The notes: generated by a model from the letters alone, not told the origin. A stretch of DNA of 64,000 bases from Micrococcales bacterium (GCA_021287075.1 JAJTBD010000021.1:1-64000), one strand, 5' to 3'; shown: positions 18,570 through 26,576, counted from the stretch's first letter. Numbers and translations: made by a program.

Positions 18570-19061
18570 ATGACCGACGCACCGACCCCCGCCGTCGCCC
18601 TGCGTGTCGGCGACGCCGCGCCCGACTTCACCCTCCGCGACCAGCACGGCTCCGAGGTGAGCCTGGCGGCCTTCCGGGGGCGCAAGCACGTCGTGGTCGT
18701 GTTCTATCCCTTCGCCTTCTCGGGCATCTGCACCGGCGAGCTCGGCGAGATCCGCGACCGCCTCGAGGACTTCGACGCCGACGACCTCCAGGTGCTGACG
18801 GTCTCCTGCGACCCGATGTTCGCCCAGCGCGCCTGGGCCGACCAGGAGGCCTACTTCTTCCCGCTGCTGTCCGACTTCTGGCCCCACGGCGAGACCGCCC
18901 GGGCCTACGGCGTGCTCGACGAGGCGGGCGGGCACGCGCTGCGCGGGACCTTCCTGATCGACACCGACGGCGTGGTCCGCTATGCCGAGGTGCTGCCGGC
19001 CGGCCAGGCCCGCGACTTCGAGGGCTACCGCGCGGCGCTGGCCGGGCTGCGCGCGGGCTGA
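18570..19061 (+). CDS. ahpE: AhpE-type peroxiredoxin
   Basis: A 163-residue thioredoxin-fold peroxiredoxin that reduces peroxides through Cys54 in the YPFAFSGICTGE active-site segment, which corresponds to the GICQGE motif of mycobacterial AhpE. The DFWPHG and GTFLIDTDGVVRYAE segments also match the family. Mycobacterial AhpE is a 1-Cys enzyme; here a second cysteine (Cys80, in VLTVSCDP) is present and could act as a resolving residue. ATG 18570 has a CAGACT box 7 nt upstream and no Shine-Dalgarno sequence. It is cytosolic, and probably monocistronic. Confidence 0.93.
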   Translation: MTDAPTPAVALRVGDAAPDFTLRDQHGSEVSLAAFRGRKHVVVVFYPFAFSGICTGELGEIRDRLEDFDADDLQVLTVSCDPMFAQRAWADQEAYFFPLLSDFWPHGETARAYGVLDEAGGHALRGTFLIDTDGVVRYAEVLPAGQARDFEGYRAALAGLRAG

Positions 19062-19176
19062 GCTCACGGCGCGGGCGAGCCCGCGGCATACCCCTGCATG
19101 TGCGGTGACCCACGCGCGGGGTCACGCACGCACGGCCCCGGTGCCTGACACAATGGCCGGGCGCCGCACGGCGTGA

Positions 19177-19249
19177 GGGCCTGTAGCTCAGTTGGCAGAG
19201 CACCGCGTTTACACCGCGGGTGTCGTCGGTTCGAACCCGGCCGGGCCCA
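19177..19249 (+). tRNA. tRNA-Val (anticodon UAC)
   Basis: The 73-nt sequence folds as a cloverleaf: acceptor GGGCCTG paired with CGGGCCC (one G-U), D arm with AGCTCAGTTGGCAGAGC, anticodon stem CCGCG/CGCGG around loop TTTACAC (anticodon TAC), and T arm with GGTTCGAACCC. The discriminator is A; CCA is not encoded. A CACAAT -10-like hexamer lies at 19149-19154. The next gene's ATG begins two bases after the last tRNA nucleotide. Confidence 0.95.
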
Positions 19250-19250
19250 C

Positions 19251-20093
19251 ATGGACCTCACCCTCCGAGACGTCGTCGCCGAGCTCGAGGGGCTCTATCC
19301 CTCGCAGACCGCGCAGTCCTGGGACCGGGTCGGCCTGGTGACCGGCGACCCCGACCAGCCCGTGCGGCGCATCCACTTCGCGCTCGACCCGACCCTCGCG
19401 GTCATCGAGGAGGCGCGCGACCTCGGGGCCGATCTGCTGGTCACCCACCACCCGCTGCTGCTGCGGGGCGTCCACAGCCTGGCGACGACGACCGCCAAGG
19501 GGGCCAGCGTCACCAACCTGATCGTGGGCGACATCGCGCTCTACTGTGCCCACACCAGCGCCGACATCGCCGAGACCGGCGTGTGCGAGGCGCTCGCCGC
19601 GGCCTGTGGGCTGGGCGAGCTGACCACACTCTCGGTCGAGGAGGGCCAGCCGCTCGGCCGGGTGGGCACGCTGCCGGAGCCGACGACGCTCGCGGCCTTC
19701 GCGCAGAGCCTGTATGCCGCCCTGCCGCAGGCGCCGATGGGCCTGCGGGTCTCGGGGCCGGCCGTCGCCGAGGTCTCGCGCATCGCCGTGCTCGGTGGCT
19801 CCGGTGACTCGCTCTTCGACGCGGTACGCGCGTCCGGCGCCGATGTCTATGTGACCGCCGACCTGCGCCACCACCCCGCGCTGGAGGCACGGGAGGAGGG
19901 TCGGGGCGGGCCGCCCTATCTCATCGACGCCGGCCACTGGGCCAGCGAGTCGGTCTGGCTGCCCTGGGCCGAGCGGGCGCTGCTGGCGGCGCTGGGGGAG
20001 CGGGCGTCTAGGGTGGACACCTACATCTCCACACTGCGCACCGACCCGTGGGACTTCACGGTGGGAGCGACCGGACCCAAGGAGCAGCCGTGA
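19251..20093 (+). CDS. Nif3-like dinuclear metal-centre protein
   Basis: A 280-residue member of the Nif3/YbgI (DUF34) family, hexameric dimetal proteins of uncertain activity (GTP cyclohydrolase I type 2-like). Metal ligands are visible in LLVTHHPLLLRG, in the Asp of the CAHTSADIA segment, and in the late LIDAGHWASESVW. ATG 19251 is the full-length family start (LRDVVAELEGLYPSQTAQSWDRVGLV follows), yet it lies two bases after the tRNA-Val 3' end, leaving no room for a ribosome-binding site. The stop overlaps the next start. The trio Nif3, zinc-ribbon protein and RNase H/phosphatase is conserved in mycobacteria. Confidence 0.92.
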   Translation: MDLTLRDVVAELEGLYPSQTAQSWDRVGLVTGDPDQPVRRIHFALDPTLAVIEEARDLGADLLVTHHPLLLRGVHSLATTTAKGASVTNLIVGDIALYCAHTSADIAETGVCEALAAACGLGELTTLSVEEGQPLGRVGTLPEPTTLAAFAQSLYAALPQAPMGLRVSGPAVAEVSRIAVLGGSGDSLFDAVRASGADVYVTADLRHHPALEAREEGRGGPPYLIDAGHWASESVWLPWAERALLAALGERASRVDTYISTLRTDPWDFTVGATGPKEQP

Positions 20094-20830
20094 AGGCCGA
20101 CCCGAGCCGCCAGCGCAAGCTGCTGGACCTTCAGGCGATCGACACCCGCCTCGACCAGATCGCCCACGCACGCCACACCCTGCCCGAGATCCCTCGGCTG
20201 GCCGAGCTCGAGCAGCAGGCGGCCGAGCTGCGCACCAAGGTCGTGCGGGCCGAGACCGAGCTGTCCGATGTGCAGCGCGAGGTCGCCAAGGCCGAGGCCG
20301 ACGTCCAGCAGGTGCGCGACCGCGCGGCCCGCGACCAGTCGCGGCTCGACTCCGGCGTCGGCACCGCCAAGGACCTCCAGGCCATCCAGCACGAGCTGAC
20401 CTCGCTCGCCCGCCGCCAGAGCGAGCTCGAGGACCTCGAGCTCGAGGTGATGGAGCGGGCCGAGCAGACCGAGTCCACCGCCGCCCGCCTCCAGGGCGAG
20501 GAGGAGGCCCTCGGCAGCGAGATCGCCGAGGTCACGGCCGCCCGCGACGCGCGCCTTGCCGAGCTCGCCGCAGACGAGGAGCAGGCCAAGGCGCCCCGCG
20601 CCGGCGCCGTCGGTCAGGTCGGCGACGACCTGGTCGCGCTCTACGAGAAGATCCGCGCCACGACCGGTGGTGTGGCCGCCGCGCCCCTCGAGCGGCGCCG
20701 CTGCGGTGGCTGCCAGCTCGACCTCAACCCCGTCGACCTGTCCAAGATCGCCAAAGCAGCCCCGGACGAGGTCATCCGCTGCGAGGAGTGCCGCCGCATC
20801 CTCGTGCGCACCCCCGAGTCCGGGCTCTAG
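20090..20830 (+). CDS. Coiled-coil C4 zinc-ribbon protein
   Basis: A 246-residue protein with a long helical hairpin (about residues 10-180, heptad-rich Glu/Ala/Leu/Arg) and a C-terminal C4 zinc ribbon (RRCGGCQ ... IRCEECRRIL). It corresponds to the mycobacterial gene between nif3 and the RNase H fusion. Proteins of this architecture are proposed to bind nucleic acid or act as adaptors; no enzyme activity is known. GTG 20090 overlaps the Nif3 stop (GTGA) and has AAGGAG 5 nt upstream, which decides the start against the longer frame. Confidence 0.9.
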   Translation: MKADPSRQRKLLDLQAIDTRLDQIAHARHTLPEIPRLAELEQQAAELRTKVVRAETELSDVQREVAKAEADVQQVRDRAARDQSRLDSGVGTAKDLQAIQHELTSLARRQSELEDLELEVMERAEQTESTAARLQGEEEALGSEIAEVTAARDARLAELAADEEQAKAPRAGAVGQVGDDLVALYEKIRATTGGVAAAPLERRRCGGCQLDLNPVDLSKIAKAAPDEVIRCEECRRILVRTPESGL

Positions 20831-20837
20831 CCGCGCC

Positions 20838-22022
20838 GTGGGCAGATCGCTCATCGTCGAGGCCGACGGCGGCTCCCGAGGCAATCCCGGTGTCGCCGGC
20901 TATGGCTCGCTCGTCCTCGACGCCGACAGCGGCCGGCTGCTGGCCGAGCGCGCGGCGCCACTGGGCAAGGAGTCCAACAATGTCGCCGAGTACACCGGCC
21001 TGATCGAGGGGCTGCGCGCTGCCGCGGCGATCGACCCCGGCGCCGATGTGCACGTGCGGATGGACTCCAAGCTCGTCGTCGAGCAGATGGCCGGCCGCTG
21101 GAAGATCAAGCACGAGTCGATGAAGCGCCTCGCCCTCGAGGCACAGGGGATCGTCCGCGAGCTCGTCGCGGCGGGCGGCTCGGTCGACTACGAGTGGATC
21201 CCGCGCGCCGAGAACCTCGCCGCCGACCGGCTCTCCAATGTCGGCATGGACGGTGAGACCGTCGTGCGCGACCTGTGGCGTGCGGAGCCGTCCGATGAGC
21301 GACTCGACCCGGAGAGCCCCCAGGCGCTCGGCGAGGCAGGGGAGCCCGAGGAGGCTCAGGCGTCTCGCGACGAGGTCAGTGAGTCGGGCGAGAAGCCCTC
21401 TGCCCCAACGACCTCCGGGCGCACCCGCATCGTCCTGGTCCGGCACGGCGAGACCGAGTTCACCGCCACGGGGCGGCTCGACGGCCGCGGCGGCTCCGAC
21501 CCCGACCTGACCCAGCGTGGGCGCGGGCAGGCCGCCAACGCTGCCCGGCTCGTGAGCCACCTCTGTGCCGGCCTCGGCGCGCGGGTCGTCACCTCCACGC
21601 TGGCCCGTGCCGTCCAGACCGGCGAGCCGATCGGCGAGGCCCTCGGGGTCGAGCCGGAGGCCGACGCAGGCTGGGACGAGCAGTCCTATGGCGACTGGGA
21701 CGGCGCGTCCTTCCGCGATCTCATCCGCGACGAGCCCGACGCCTTCCGCGCGCTGCGCGACGACCCGGAGCAGGCGCCTCCCGGCGGCGAGTCCTATGCC
21801 GCGATGCGGGAGCGGGTGCTGGAGTCCTATGAGCGCCTCGTGGCCGGCGGGGGCACCACCGTGGTGGTCTGCCACCACCGGCCGATCATGGCCGTGCTCT
21901 GCGACGTGCTCGGCATGGCACCCGACATGGCCTGGCGACTGGCGATCGCCCCAGGCTCGCTGACCGCCGTCGAGATCACCGATCAGCGCGGCCCCTCGGT
22001 CGTCTTCACCAACCGCACCTAG
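20838..22022 (+). CDS. Bifunctional RNase H / histidine phosphatase
   Basis: A 394-residue two-domain protein of the Rv2228c type. The N-terminal RNase HI-like domain (1-140) has the acidic residues in EADGGSRGNPG, NNVAEYTGL and VRMDSKLVV, for cleaving RNA in RNA-DNA hybrids. An acidic linker (about 150-195) leads to a histidine phosphatase domain (196-394) with the LVRHGETEFT catalytic His and the later VCHHRPI His. In mycobacteria the second domain has alpha-ribazole phosphatase (CobC) activity. GTG 20838 follows the upstream stop by 7 nt. Its end overlaps the convergent small gene by 4 nt. Confidence 0.92.
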   Translation: MGRSLIVEADGGSRGNPGVAGYGSLVLDADSGRLLAERAAPLGKESNNVAEYTGLIEGLRAAAAIDPGADVHVRMDSKLVVEQMAGRWKIKHESMKRLALEAQGIVRELVAAGGSVDYEWIPRAENLAADRLSNVGMDGETVVRDLWRAEPSDERLDPESPQALGEAGEPEEAQASRDEVSESGEKPSAPTTSGRTRIVLVRHGETEFTATGRLDGRGGSDPDLTQRGRGQAANAARLVSHLCAGLGARVVTSTLARAVQTGEPIGEALGVEPEADAGWDEQSYGDWDGASFRDLIRDEPDAFRALRDDPEQAPPGGESYAAMRERVLESYERLVAGGGTTVVVCHHRPIMAVLCDVLGMAPDMAWRLAIAPGSLTAVEITDQRGPSVVFTNRT

Positions 22023-22210
22023 ACGGCCAGTCGCCTTGCGGCAGAGGCGAACCCGAGCCAGGTGTGCCGGTTGTTGGCCCAGCACCAGCCCACCTTGGGC
22101 GCATCTCGGTTGTCCCGTCCGTCACGCCCGGTGCCATTGCTGATCCAGAGCGCGGGAACGCGGCTGTCCAGGCGGCCGGTCTCCTTGCGCAGCCGCGAGC
22201 CGATCGTCAT
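22019..22210 (-). CDS. Small hypothetical protein (63 aa)
   Basis: I do not recognise this protein. The frame from ATG 22210 gives 63 residues rich in Arg, Trp and Asn, with a WCWANNRHTW segment. About 86% of its codons end in G or C, which is typical of real genes here, and it fills an otherwise empty 220-bp gap. There is no clear ribosome-binding site. The frame is open further upstream into yaaA, so a longer start, or coupling to yaaA (stop 32 nt upstream), is possible. The stop overlaps the convergent RNase H/phosphatase stop by 4 nt. Confidence 0.5.
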   Translation of the reverse strand: MTIGSRLRKETGRLDSRVPALWISNGTGRDGRDNRDAPKVGWCWANNRHTWLGFASAARRLAV

Positions 22211-22242
22211 GAAGCAGCGCGGACGCAGGGGCCCGGTCAGCG

Positions 22243-22989
22243 TCAGCGGGCCGTCGCGCTGAGCACCCACGGCCTGCCGGCGCGTGCGGGCTCCGCGAGC
22301 GAGACGGCAAAACGGTCCGCCAGCGCATCGACCAGCTGCGCCGGGCGGCGGGGGTCGGTGCCGGCCTCGCAGAGGGCGCGGGCCATCAGCCCGCGGGTGT
22401 GTTTGGCCATGTGGGTGGCACCGGGGACGTGGACCTGCACCCAGCGCTCGGCGAGGTCGCCCTGGGGCGTCCAGGCCGCGGCATACGTGCTCGATCGGCA
22501 GTCGACGATGCACCCGCGGCCGGCCGCCTCCGGCAGCACCTGCTCCAGGTGTGGGCGCCAGTGCGCGGCCAGCGGGCCTGTCCCCGGCAGGTTGACCGAC
22601 ATCGACAGGCGGTATGCCGCGATGCGGTCTCTCATCCGCACCGCGCCATAGAGGGCGGAGACGACGAGGAGCCAGCGGTTGGCGCGGCGGGTCGCGGCCG
22701 TGTCGAGCGAGGCCAGGTCGAGCGCGTCATAGAGGACGCCGGAGTAGACGCTGCCGGCAGGTGCGCTCGGGGCACTGAGAAGCCTTGTGTTGCGGGCGAT
22801 CTCGGCTGTCAGGTTGGGGCTGACGCCCAGCACGGAGGCCGCGTCGTCGCGTGCGCTAGCGTCGGCAACGGCGTCGATGACCTGCTGGCGCGCGGCGGTC
22901 AGCTCGGTGAAGCTGAGGGTGGCGAGGTCGGCCGGGCGGCCGCGGCGCGGCTCGGTCTTGCCCTCGGAGGGCGGGAGCAGGATCAGCAC
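22243..22989 (-). CDS. yaaA: Peroxide stress protein YaaA family
   Basis: A 248-residue member of the YaaA/DUF328 family. The family signatures are the PPSEGKT start (residues 6-12), the YSGVLYDALD segment, the SALYGAVRMRDRIAAYRLSM segment and a late THMAKHTRG. In E. coli YaaA lowers free iron during peroxide stress and has a DNA-binding fold; the actinobacterial role is untested. GTG 22989 has no Shine-Dalgarno sequence, and TAGGCT lies 6 nt upstream, fitting leaderless expression. It diverges from the RNB nuclease with a 58-bp shared promoter region. Confidence 0.9.
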   Translation of the reverse strand: MLILLPPSEGKTEPRRGRPADLATLSFTELTAARQQVIDAVADASARDDAASVLGVSPNLTAEIARNTRLLSAPSAPAGSVYSGVLYDALDLASLDTAATRRANRWLLVVSALYGAVRMRDRIAAYRLSMSVNLPGTGPLAAHWRPHLEQVLPEAAGRGCIVDCRSSTYAAAWTPQGDLAERWVQVHVPGATHMAKHTRGLMARALCEAGTDPRRPAQLVDALADRFAVSLAEPARAGRPWVLSATAR

Positions 22990-22995
22990 GGTGCC

Positions 22996-23041
22996 AGCCT
23001 AGGAGCGCCGACCGGTGACCGCGCGCACGCCCCTGTAGTGT
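22996..23041. promoter_or_regulatory. Divergent promoters of yaaA and the RNB nuclease
   Basis: In the 58-bp gap, TAGGCT (22996-23001, minus) lies 6 nt before the yaaA GTG, and TAGTGT (23036-23041, plus) lies 6 nt before ATG 23048. Neither gene has a Shine-Dalgarno sequence. Both look like -10 boxes of leaderless mRNAs. Confidence 0.5.
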
Positions 23042-23047
23042 CGGGCC

Positions 23048-24511
23048 ATGGCCCATCGCAAGATCGTGCTGACCACCCCCGTCGAGCAGGGGACACCGGT
23101 CGACCCGGCCGGTCTCAAGGAGCGCTTCGCAGCGATCCGCACCGAGCTGGAGGTCCCTGGCGACTTCCCACCGGCAGTGATCGCCGAGGCCGAGCAGGCC
23201 GGTGGCCAGGTGGTGCTGCCCGAGCGCGACGAGACAGCGATCCCGTTCCTGACGATCGACCCGCCGGGGTCGATGGACCTCGACCAGGCGCTCCACATCG
23301 AGCGCGCCGGTGATGGCTACCGCGTGCGCTACGCGATCGCCGACGTCCCGGCGTTCGTGACCGCCGGTGGTGCGATCGACGTCGAGGCGCGCCTGCGCGG
23401 CCAGACGATCTATCTCCCCGATGGGCGGGCCCCGCTGCACCCGCCCGTGCTCAGCGAGGGTGCGGCGAGCCTGCTGCCCGGAGAGGTGCGCCCGGCCTTC
23501 GTCTGGGACATGCAGGTGGCTGCCGACGGTGAGGGCACCGCGGTGGAGGTCTACCGGGCCAGAGTCCGCTCGACCGAGCGCTTCGACTATGCCCAGGTGC
23601 AGGAGGCGGTCGACGCCGGCACTGCCGACGAGCGCCTCATGCTGCTCAAGGAGGTGGGGGAAAAGCGCATCGCCTTCGAGAAGGAGCGAGGCGGCGCCGA
23701 CCTGCCCATGCCCGAGCAGGAGATCAACGAGGACGCCTCGGGCAACTTCGTCCTCGGCTTCCGCCCGCCCCTGGAGAGCGAGGACTGGAATGCCCAGATC
23801 TCGCTCATGACCGGCATGGCGGCCGCCGAGATGATGATGCACGGTGGCATCGGCATCCTGCGCACCATGCCGCCGCCCCAGCCGGACGCCGTCAAGCGCT
23901 TCCGGCGCACCGCGCGGGCCCTCGGTGTCGAGTGGCGCGCGGAGACCCTCTATGGCGACTTCCTCCGCTCGCTGGACCGCACCAACCCGCGCCACCTCGC
24001 GCTCATCCACCAGGCGACCTCCCTCTTCCGCGGCGCGGGCTACACCCCCTTCGAGGGAGATGTGCCCGACGAGGCAGAGCACGCCGCTGTCGCCTACGTC
24101 TATGCCCACGTCACCGCTCCACTGCGACGTCTCGTCGACCGCTTCGGCCTGGTGGTCTGCGAGGCACTCTCCTCCGGTGGCGAGGTTCCGGCCTGGGTGC
24201 GCGAGGCACTGCCGGCCCAGCCCGAGACCATGTCCGCCAGTGACCGCAAGGCGAATGCCGTTGAGCGCGCCTGCGCCGACGCCGTCGAGGCCGCGGCGCT
24301 CAGCGGCCGTGTCGGCGAGGAGTTCGAGGGCTCGATCGTCGACCGTGGCCGGGAGGGCAAGGGCGTCGTGGTGATGATCGCCGAGCCCGCCGTCGTCGCC
24401 AAGGCGATCGGCCACGCCGAGCTCGGCGACAGCGTTCGCGTGCGTCTGACCAAGGCCGAGATCGCCACGGGCACAGTCGAGTTCGAGGTCGTCGGCCGCG
24501 CCCAGTCCTGA
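23048..24511 (+). CDS. RNB-domain (RNase II/R family) ribonuclease
   Basis: A 487-residue exoribonuclease-like protein. The RNB catalytic domain begins near residue 70, with the acidic active-site cluster in TIDPPGSMDLDQALHIE; further signatures are ISLMTGMAAAEMM and the late AYVYAHVTAPLRRLVDRF. It lacks the full cold-shock and S1 domains of RNase R, matching the compact RNB proteins of actinobacteria. A short OB-like part may exist at the C-terminus (SGRVGEEFEGSIVDRGREG). Expected activity is 3'-to-5' degradation of single-stranded RNA. It is probably monocistronic, with rnpB following. Confidence 0.92.
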   Translation: MAHRKIVLTTPVEQGTPVDPAGLKERFAAIRTELEVPGDFPPAVIAEAEQAGGQVVLPERDETAIPFLTIDPPGSMDLDQALHIERAGDGYRVRYAIADVPAFVTAGGAIDVEARLRGQTIYLPDGRAPLHPPVLSEGAASLLPGEVRPAFVWDMQVAADGEGTAVEVYRARVRSTERFDYAQVQEAVDAGTADERLMLLKEVGEKRIAFEKERGGADLPMPEQEINEDASGNFVLGFRPPLESEDWNAQISLMTGMAAAEMMMHGGIGILRTMPPPQPDAVKRFRRTARALGVEWRAETLYGDFLRSLDRTNPRHLALIHQATSLFRGAGYTPFEGDVPDEAEHAAVAYVYAHVTAPLRRLVDRFGLVVCEALSSGGEVPAWVREALPAQPETMSASDRKANAVERACADAVEAAALSGRVGEEFEGSIVDRGREGKGVVVMIAEPAVVAKAIGHAELGDSVRVRLTKAEIATGTVEFEVVGRAQS

Positions 24512-24574
24512 CCGCGGCCTGCCCCGCCGCTGCGGCACAACCCCAGGTCTGGGCGTCAGCCCAAGCTTGGTCGG

Positions 24575-24619
24575 AGACACAGATCTAGCAGGGCCTGTGC
24601 CGACGCCGAGCCTGTGTCT
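24575..24619 (+). terminator. Possible terminator of the RNB nuclease gene
   Basis: An 8-bp inverted repeat (AGACACAG at 24575-24582, CTGTGTCT at 24612-24619) encloses a 29-nt loop, 64 nt after the stop. The long loop makes this a weak call. The rest of 24512-24738 holds only a dispersed repeat copy and the rnpB promoter. Confidence 0.3.
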
Positions 24620-24671
24620 GAGCGACATACCCAGGCACGGCGGCGCAGGCGGGCCGAAGCGCACCAGGGCG

Positions 24672-24699
24672 CTTTAGCCCAGTTGGGCACGATCGCCCC
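24672..24699 (-). repeat. Dispersed copy of the GTGCCCAACTGGGC repeat
   Basis: CTTTAGCCCAGTTGGGCAC at 24672-24690 is identical to 10844-10862 and is followed by GATCGCCCC. On the minus strand it reads GGGGCGATC-GTGCCCAACTGGGCTAAAG, the unit of the array at 10.9 kb. It sits 40 nt upstream of the rnpB -10 box. Confidence 0.75.
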
Positions 24700-24738
24700 G
24701 ATGGCCAGGCACTGGCACGGGCGGCCCGCCAGCCACCG

Positions 24739-24744
24739 TAGACT
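24739..24744 (+). promoter_or_regulatory. -10 box (TAGACT) of rnpB
   Basis: TAGACT ends 8 nt before the mature 5' end of RNase P RNA. The same hexamer precedes fasR, map and pheS, which supports it as this genome's common -10 form. Confidence 0.6.
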
Positions 24745-24752
24745 GGTGTGCG

Positions 24753-25127
24753 GATGAGTCGGCCAGACGGTCGCGGCGGCGGGCACCCGCCGACGAGGAA
24801 CGTCCGGGCTCCACAGGGCAAGGTGGTGGCTAACGGCCACCCGGGGCGACCCGCGGGACAGTGCCACAGAGATCAGACCGCCGGTCTTGCGAGACCGGTA
24901 AGGGTGAAACGGTGGTGTAAGAGACCACCAGCGGCCTGGGTGACCAGGCCGGCTAGGTAAACCCCACCCGGAGCAAGCTCAGACAGTGTGCGTTCGAGGG
25001 CGGCCCGCCCGAGCACACGGGTAGAGCGCTCGAGGCTGTCGGCAACGGCAGCCCTAGATGGATGGCCGTCGCTCCCGCGGCAGCAATGCTGCGGGAGAAC
25101 AGAACCCGGCGTACCGGCCGACTCATC
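24753..25127 (+). ncRNA. rnpB: RNase P RNA (bacterial type A)
   Basis: The ends form a 12-bp helix P1 (GATGAGTCGGCC at 24753 with GGCCGACTCATC at 25116-25127). The conserved 5' core GAGGAACGTCCGGGCTCC and the 3' core ACAGAACCCGGCGTA are in place, with GGTAAGGGTGAAACGG and the CAGACAGTGTG-like P-domain between. The length of about 375 nt is normal for actinobacteria. It is the catalytic RNA that matures tRNA 5' ends. It is followed by a very strong hairpin. Confidence 0.96.
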
Positions 25128-25136
25128 CACCTATCG

Positions 25137-25198
25137 GTCGACTGGGCAAGACACGCCGTCTCGGTCGCCGCCGAGACGGCGTGTCTTCCCCAGTCGAC
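25137..25198. terminator. 28-bp hairpin after rnpB
   Basis: An inner perfect 17-bp stem (25148-25164 with 25171-25187, 6-nt loop) extends past one C-C mismatch into an outer 10-bp stem (25137-25146 with 25189-25198, GTCGACTGGG arm). It begins 10 nt after rnpB and faces the convergent permease gene. Confidence 0.85.
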
Positions 25199-25211
25199 TG
25201 GTCAGGGACGG

Positions 25212-25245
25212 GGGATGGGTGGGGGAGTGGGATGGGTGGGGGAGC
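25212..25245 (+). repeat. G-rich 17-bp tandem duplication
   Basis: GGGATGGGTGGGGGAG followed by T or C occurs twice in a row (25212-25228, 25229-25245). Six G-runs of three or more give it G-quadruplex potential on the plus strand, in the gap between the rnpB terminator and the permease stop. Confidence 0.7.
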
Positions 25246-25292
25246 GGGCTCTCTGGGTATGCCGTGGCCGGGACTGCCAGCGGCAGCCCGCG

Positions 25293-26576
25293 TCAGTCGG
25301 CGGAGCGGAACATGAAGATGACGGCGCCCACGACCAGGATGCCCAGGCCGACCAGGACAGCCGTCGCCGGCAGCACGGCGGCGATGGCCAGGCAGCCGAG
25401 CAGGCCGAGGGCGGGCACGATGCGGGCGCTCGGGCGGCGGTCGAGGGAGAAGGCGCTGGCATTGGCGATGGCGTAGTAGACGAGCACGAGGAAGCTGGAG
25501 AACCCGATCGCCCCGCGCAGGTCTGCGACGCAGACGAGGGCGATCACGACTGCGCCGACGGCCAGCTCCGCACCGAACGGCACGCCCATCCCGTCGATGC
25601 GGCTCAGCGGCTCGGGCAGATGGCCATCCCGCGACATCGCCAGCGTGGTGCGCGAGACACCCAGGACCAGGCCCAGCAGCGAGCCCAGTGCGGCGACGAC
25701 GGCCGCGACCCGCACCAGCGGCACGAGCCAGGACGCCCACGCGGAGAAGCCCGCGGCATACGCCAGGGGGGAGTCGAGGGTCGGCACCCAGCCCAGTGAG
25801 CGCTGCATGGCCAGCCCGACGAGGGCGTATGCCGTCAGCGTCACCCCGAGCGCGATCGGTATCGCCCGCGGGATCGTCACCTTGGGGTTGCGCACCTCCT
25901 CGCCGAGCGTCGCGATGCGCGCGTAGCCGGCGAACGCGAAGAAGAGGAAGCCGGCCCCGGCCAGGACGCGCAGGGGCAGCGGTCGGGCCGCGCCGAGCAG
26001 GATGTCCTGGGTGCTGCTCCCTGGTCGAGGCGGCGCGAAGACCTCCCCCTCATAGGCGATCCCGGTCGGCGGGTGCAGGCCCAGCCGCGGGACGAGCATG
26101 CCCACGACGAACAGCGCGAGGGCGGTGAGGACCAGGGCCACGATGACGCGGGTGGCGGCGGCGGAGCGGTGCACCCCACGCAGGTTGAGGCCGGTGATGA
26201 CCACGACGGCGGCGACGGCCGCCAGCCGGGCCTGGTCGGGGAAGAGATGGGCCCCGACCGTCATGGCGATGGCGGCGCAGCTGGCGAGTTTGCCTGCGAT
26301 GAAGGCGACCCCGGCGAGATATCCCCAGAACTCGCCCAGCTGGCGGGTCCCATAGACATAGGTGCCGCCGGACTCCGGATAGCGGGCCGCCAGCCGTGCG
26401 GAGGAGAGTGCGTTGCACAGCGCGACCCCGCCGGCCAGCGCGAGGGAGAGGAGGACCCACCCCCCGGCCGCCTCGGCAGCCGGCCCAAAGGCGACGAAGA
26501 CGCCGGCGCCGAGCATCGAGCCGAGCCCGATGACGACGGCGTCGGTGAGACCCAGGCGGCGGACGAGCTGGTTCAT
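25293..26576 (-). CDS. APC-family amino-acid permease
   Basis: A 427-residue integral membrane transporter with about 12 hydrophobic segments. The first helix carries the family GLGSMLGAGVF substrate-binding motif (residues 17-27), and the EVRNPKVTIPRAI signature follows helix 6. ATG 26576 is chosen because GAGG lies 8-11 nt upstream; the longer frame overlaps the divergent gene's promoter. Substrate is unknown; APC members mostly import amino acids by proton symport. It diverges from an MBL-fold gene with a 48-bp gap. Confidence 0.9.
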   Translation of the reverse strand: MNQLVRRLGLTDAVVIGLGSMLGAGVFVAFGPAAEAAGGWVLLSLALAGGVALCNALSSARLAARYPESGGTYVYGTRQLGEFWGYLAGVAFIAGKLASCAAIAMTVGAHLFPDQARLAAVAAVVVITGLNLRGVHRSAAATRVIVALVLTALALFVVGMLVPRLGLHPPTGIAYEGEVFAPPRPGSSTQDILLGAARPLPLRVLAGAGFLFFAFAGYARIATLGEEVRNPKVTIPRAIPIALGVTLTAYALVGLAMQRSLGWVPTLDSPLAYAAGFSAWASWLVPLVRVAAVVAALGSLLGLVLGVSRTTLAMSRDGHLPEPLSRIDGMGVPFGAELAVGAVVIALVCVADLRGAIGFSSFLVLVYYAIANASAFSLDRRPSARIVPALGLLGCLAIAAVLPATAVLVGLGILVVGAVIFMFRSAD

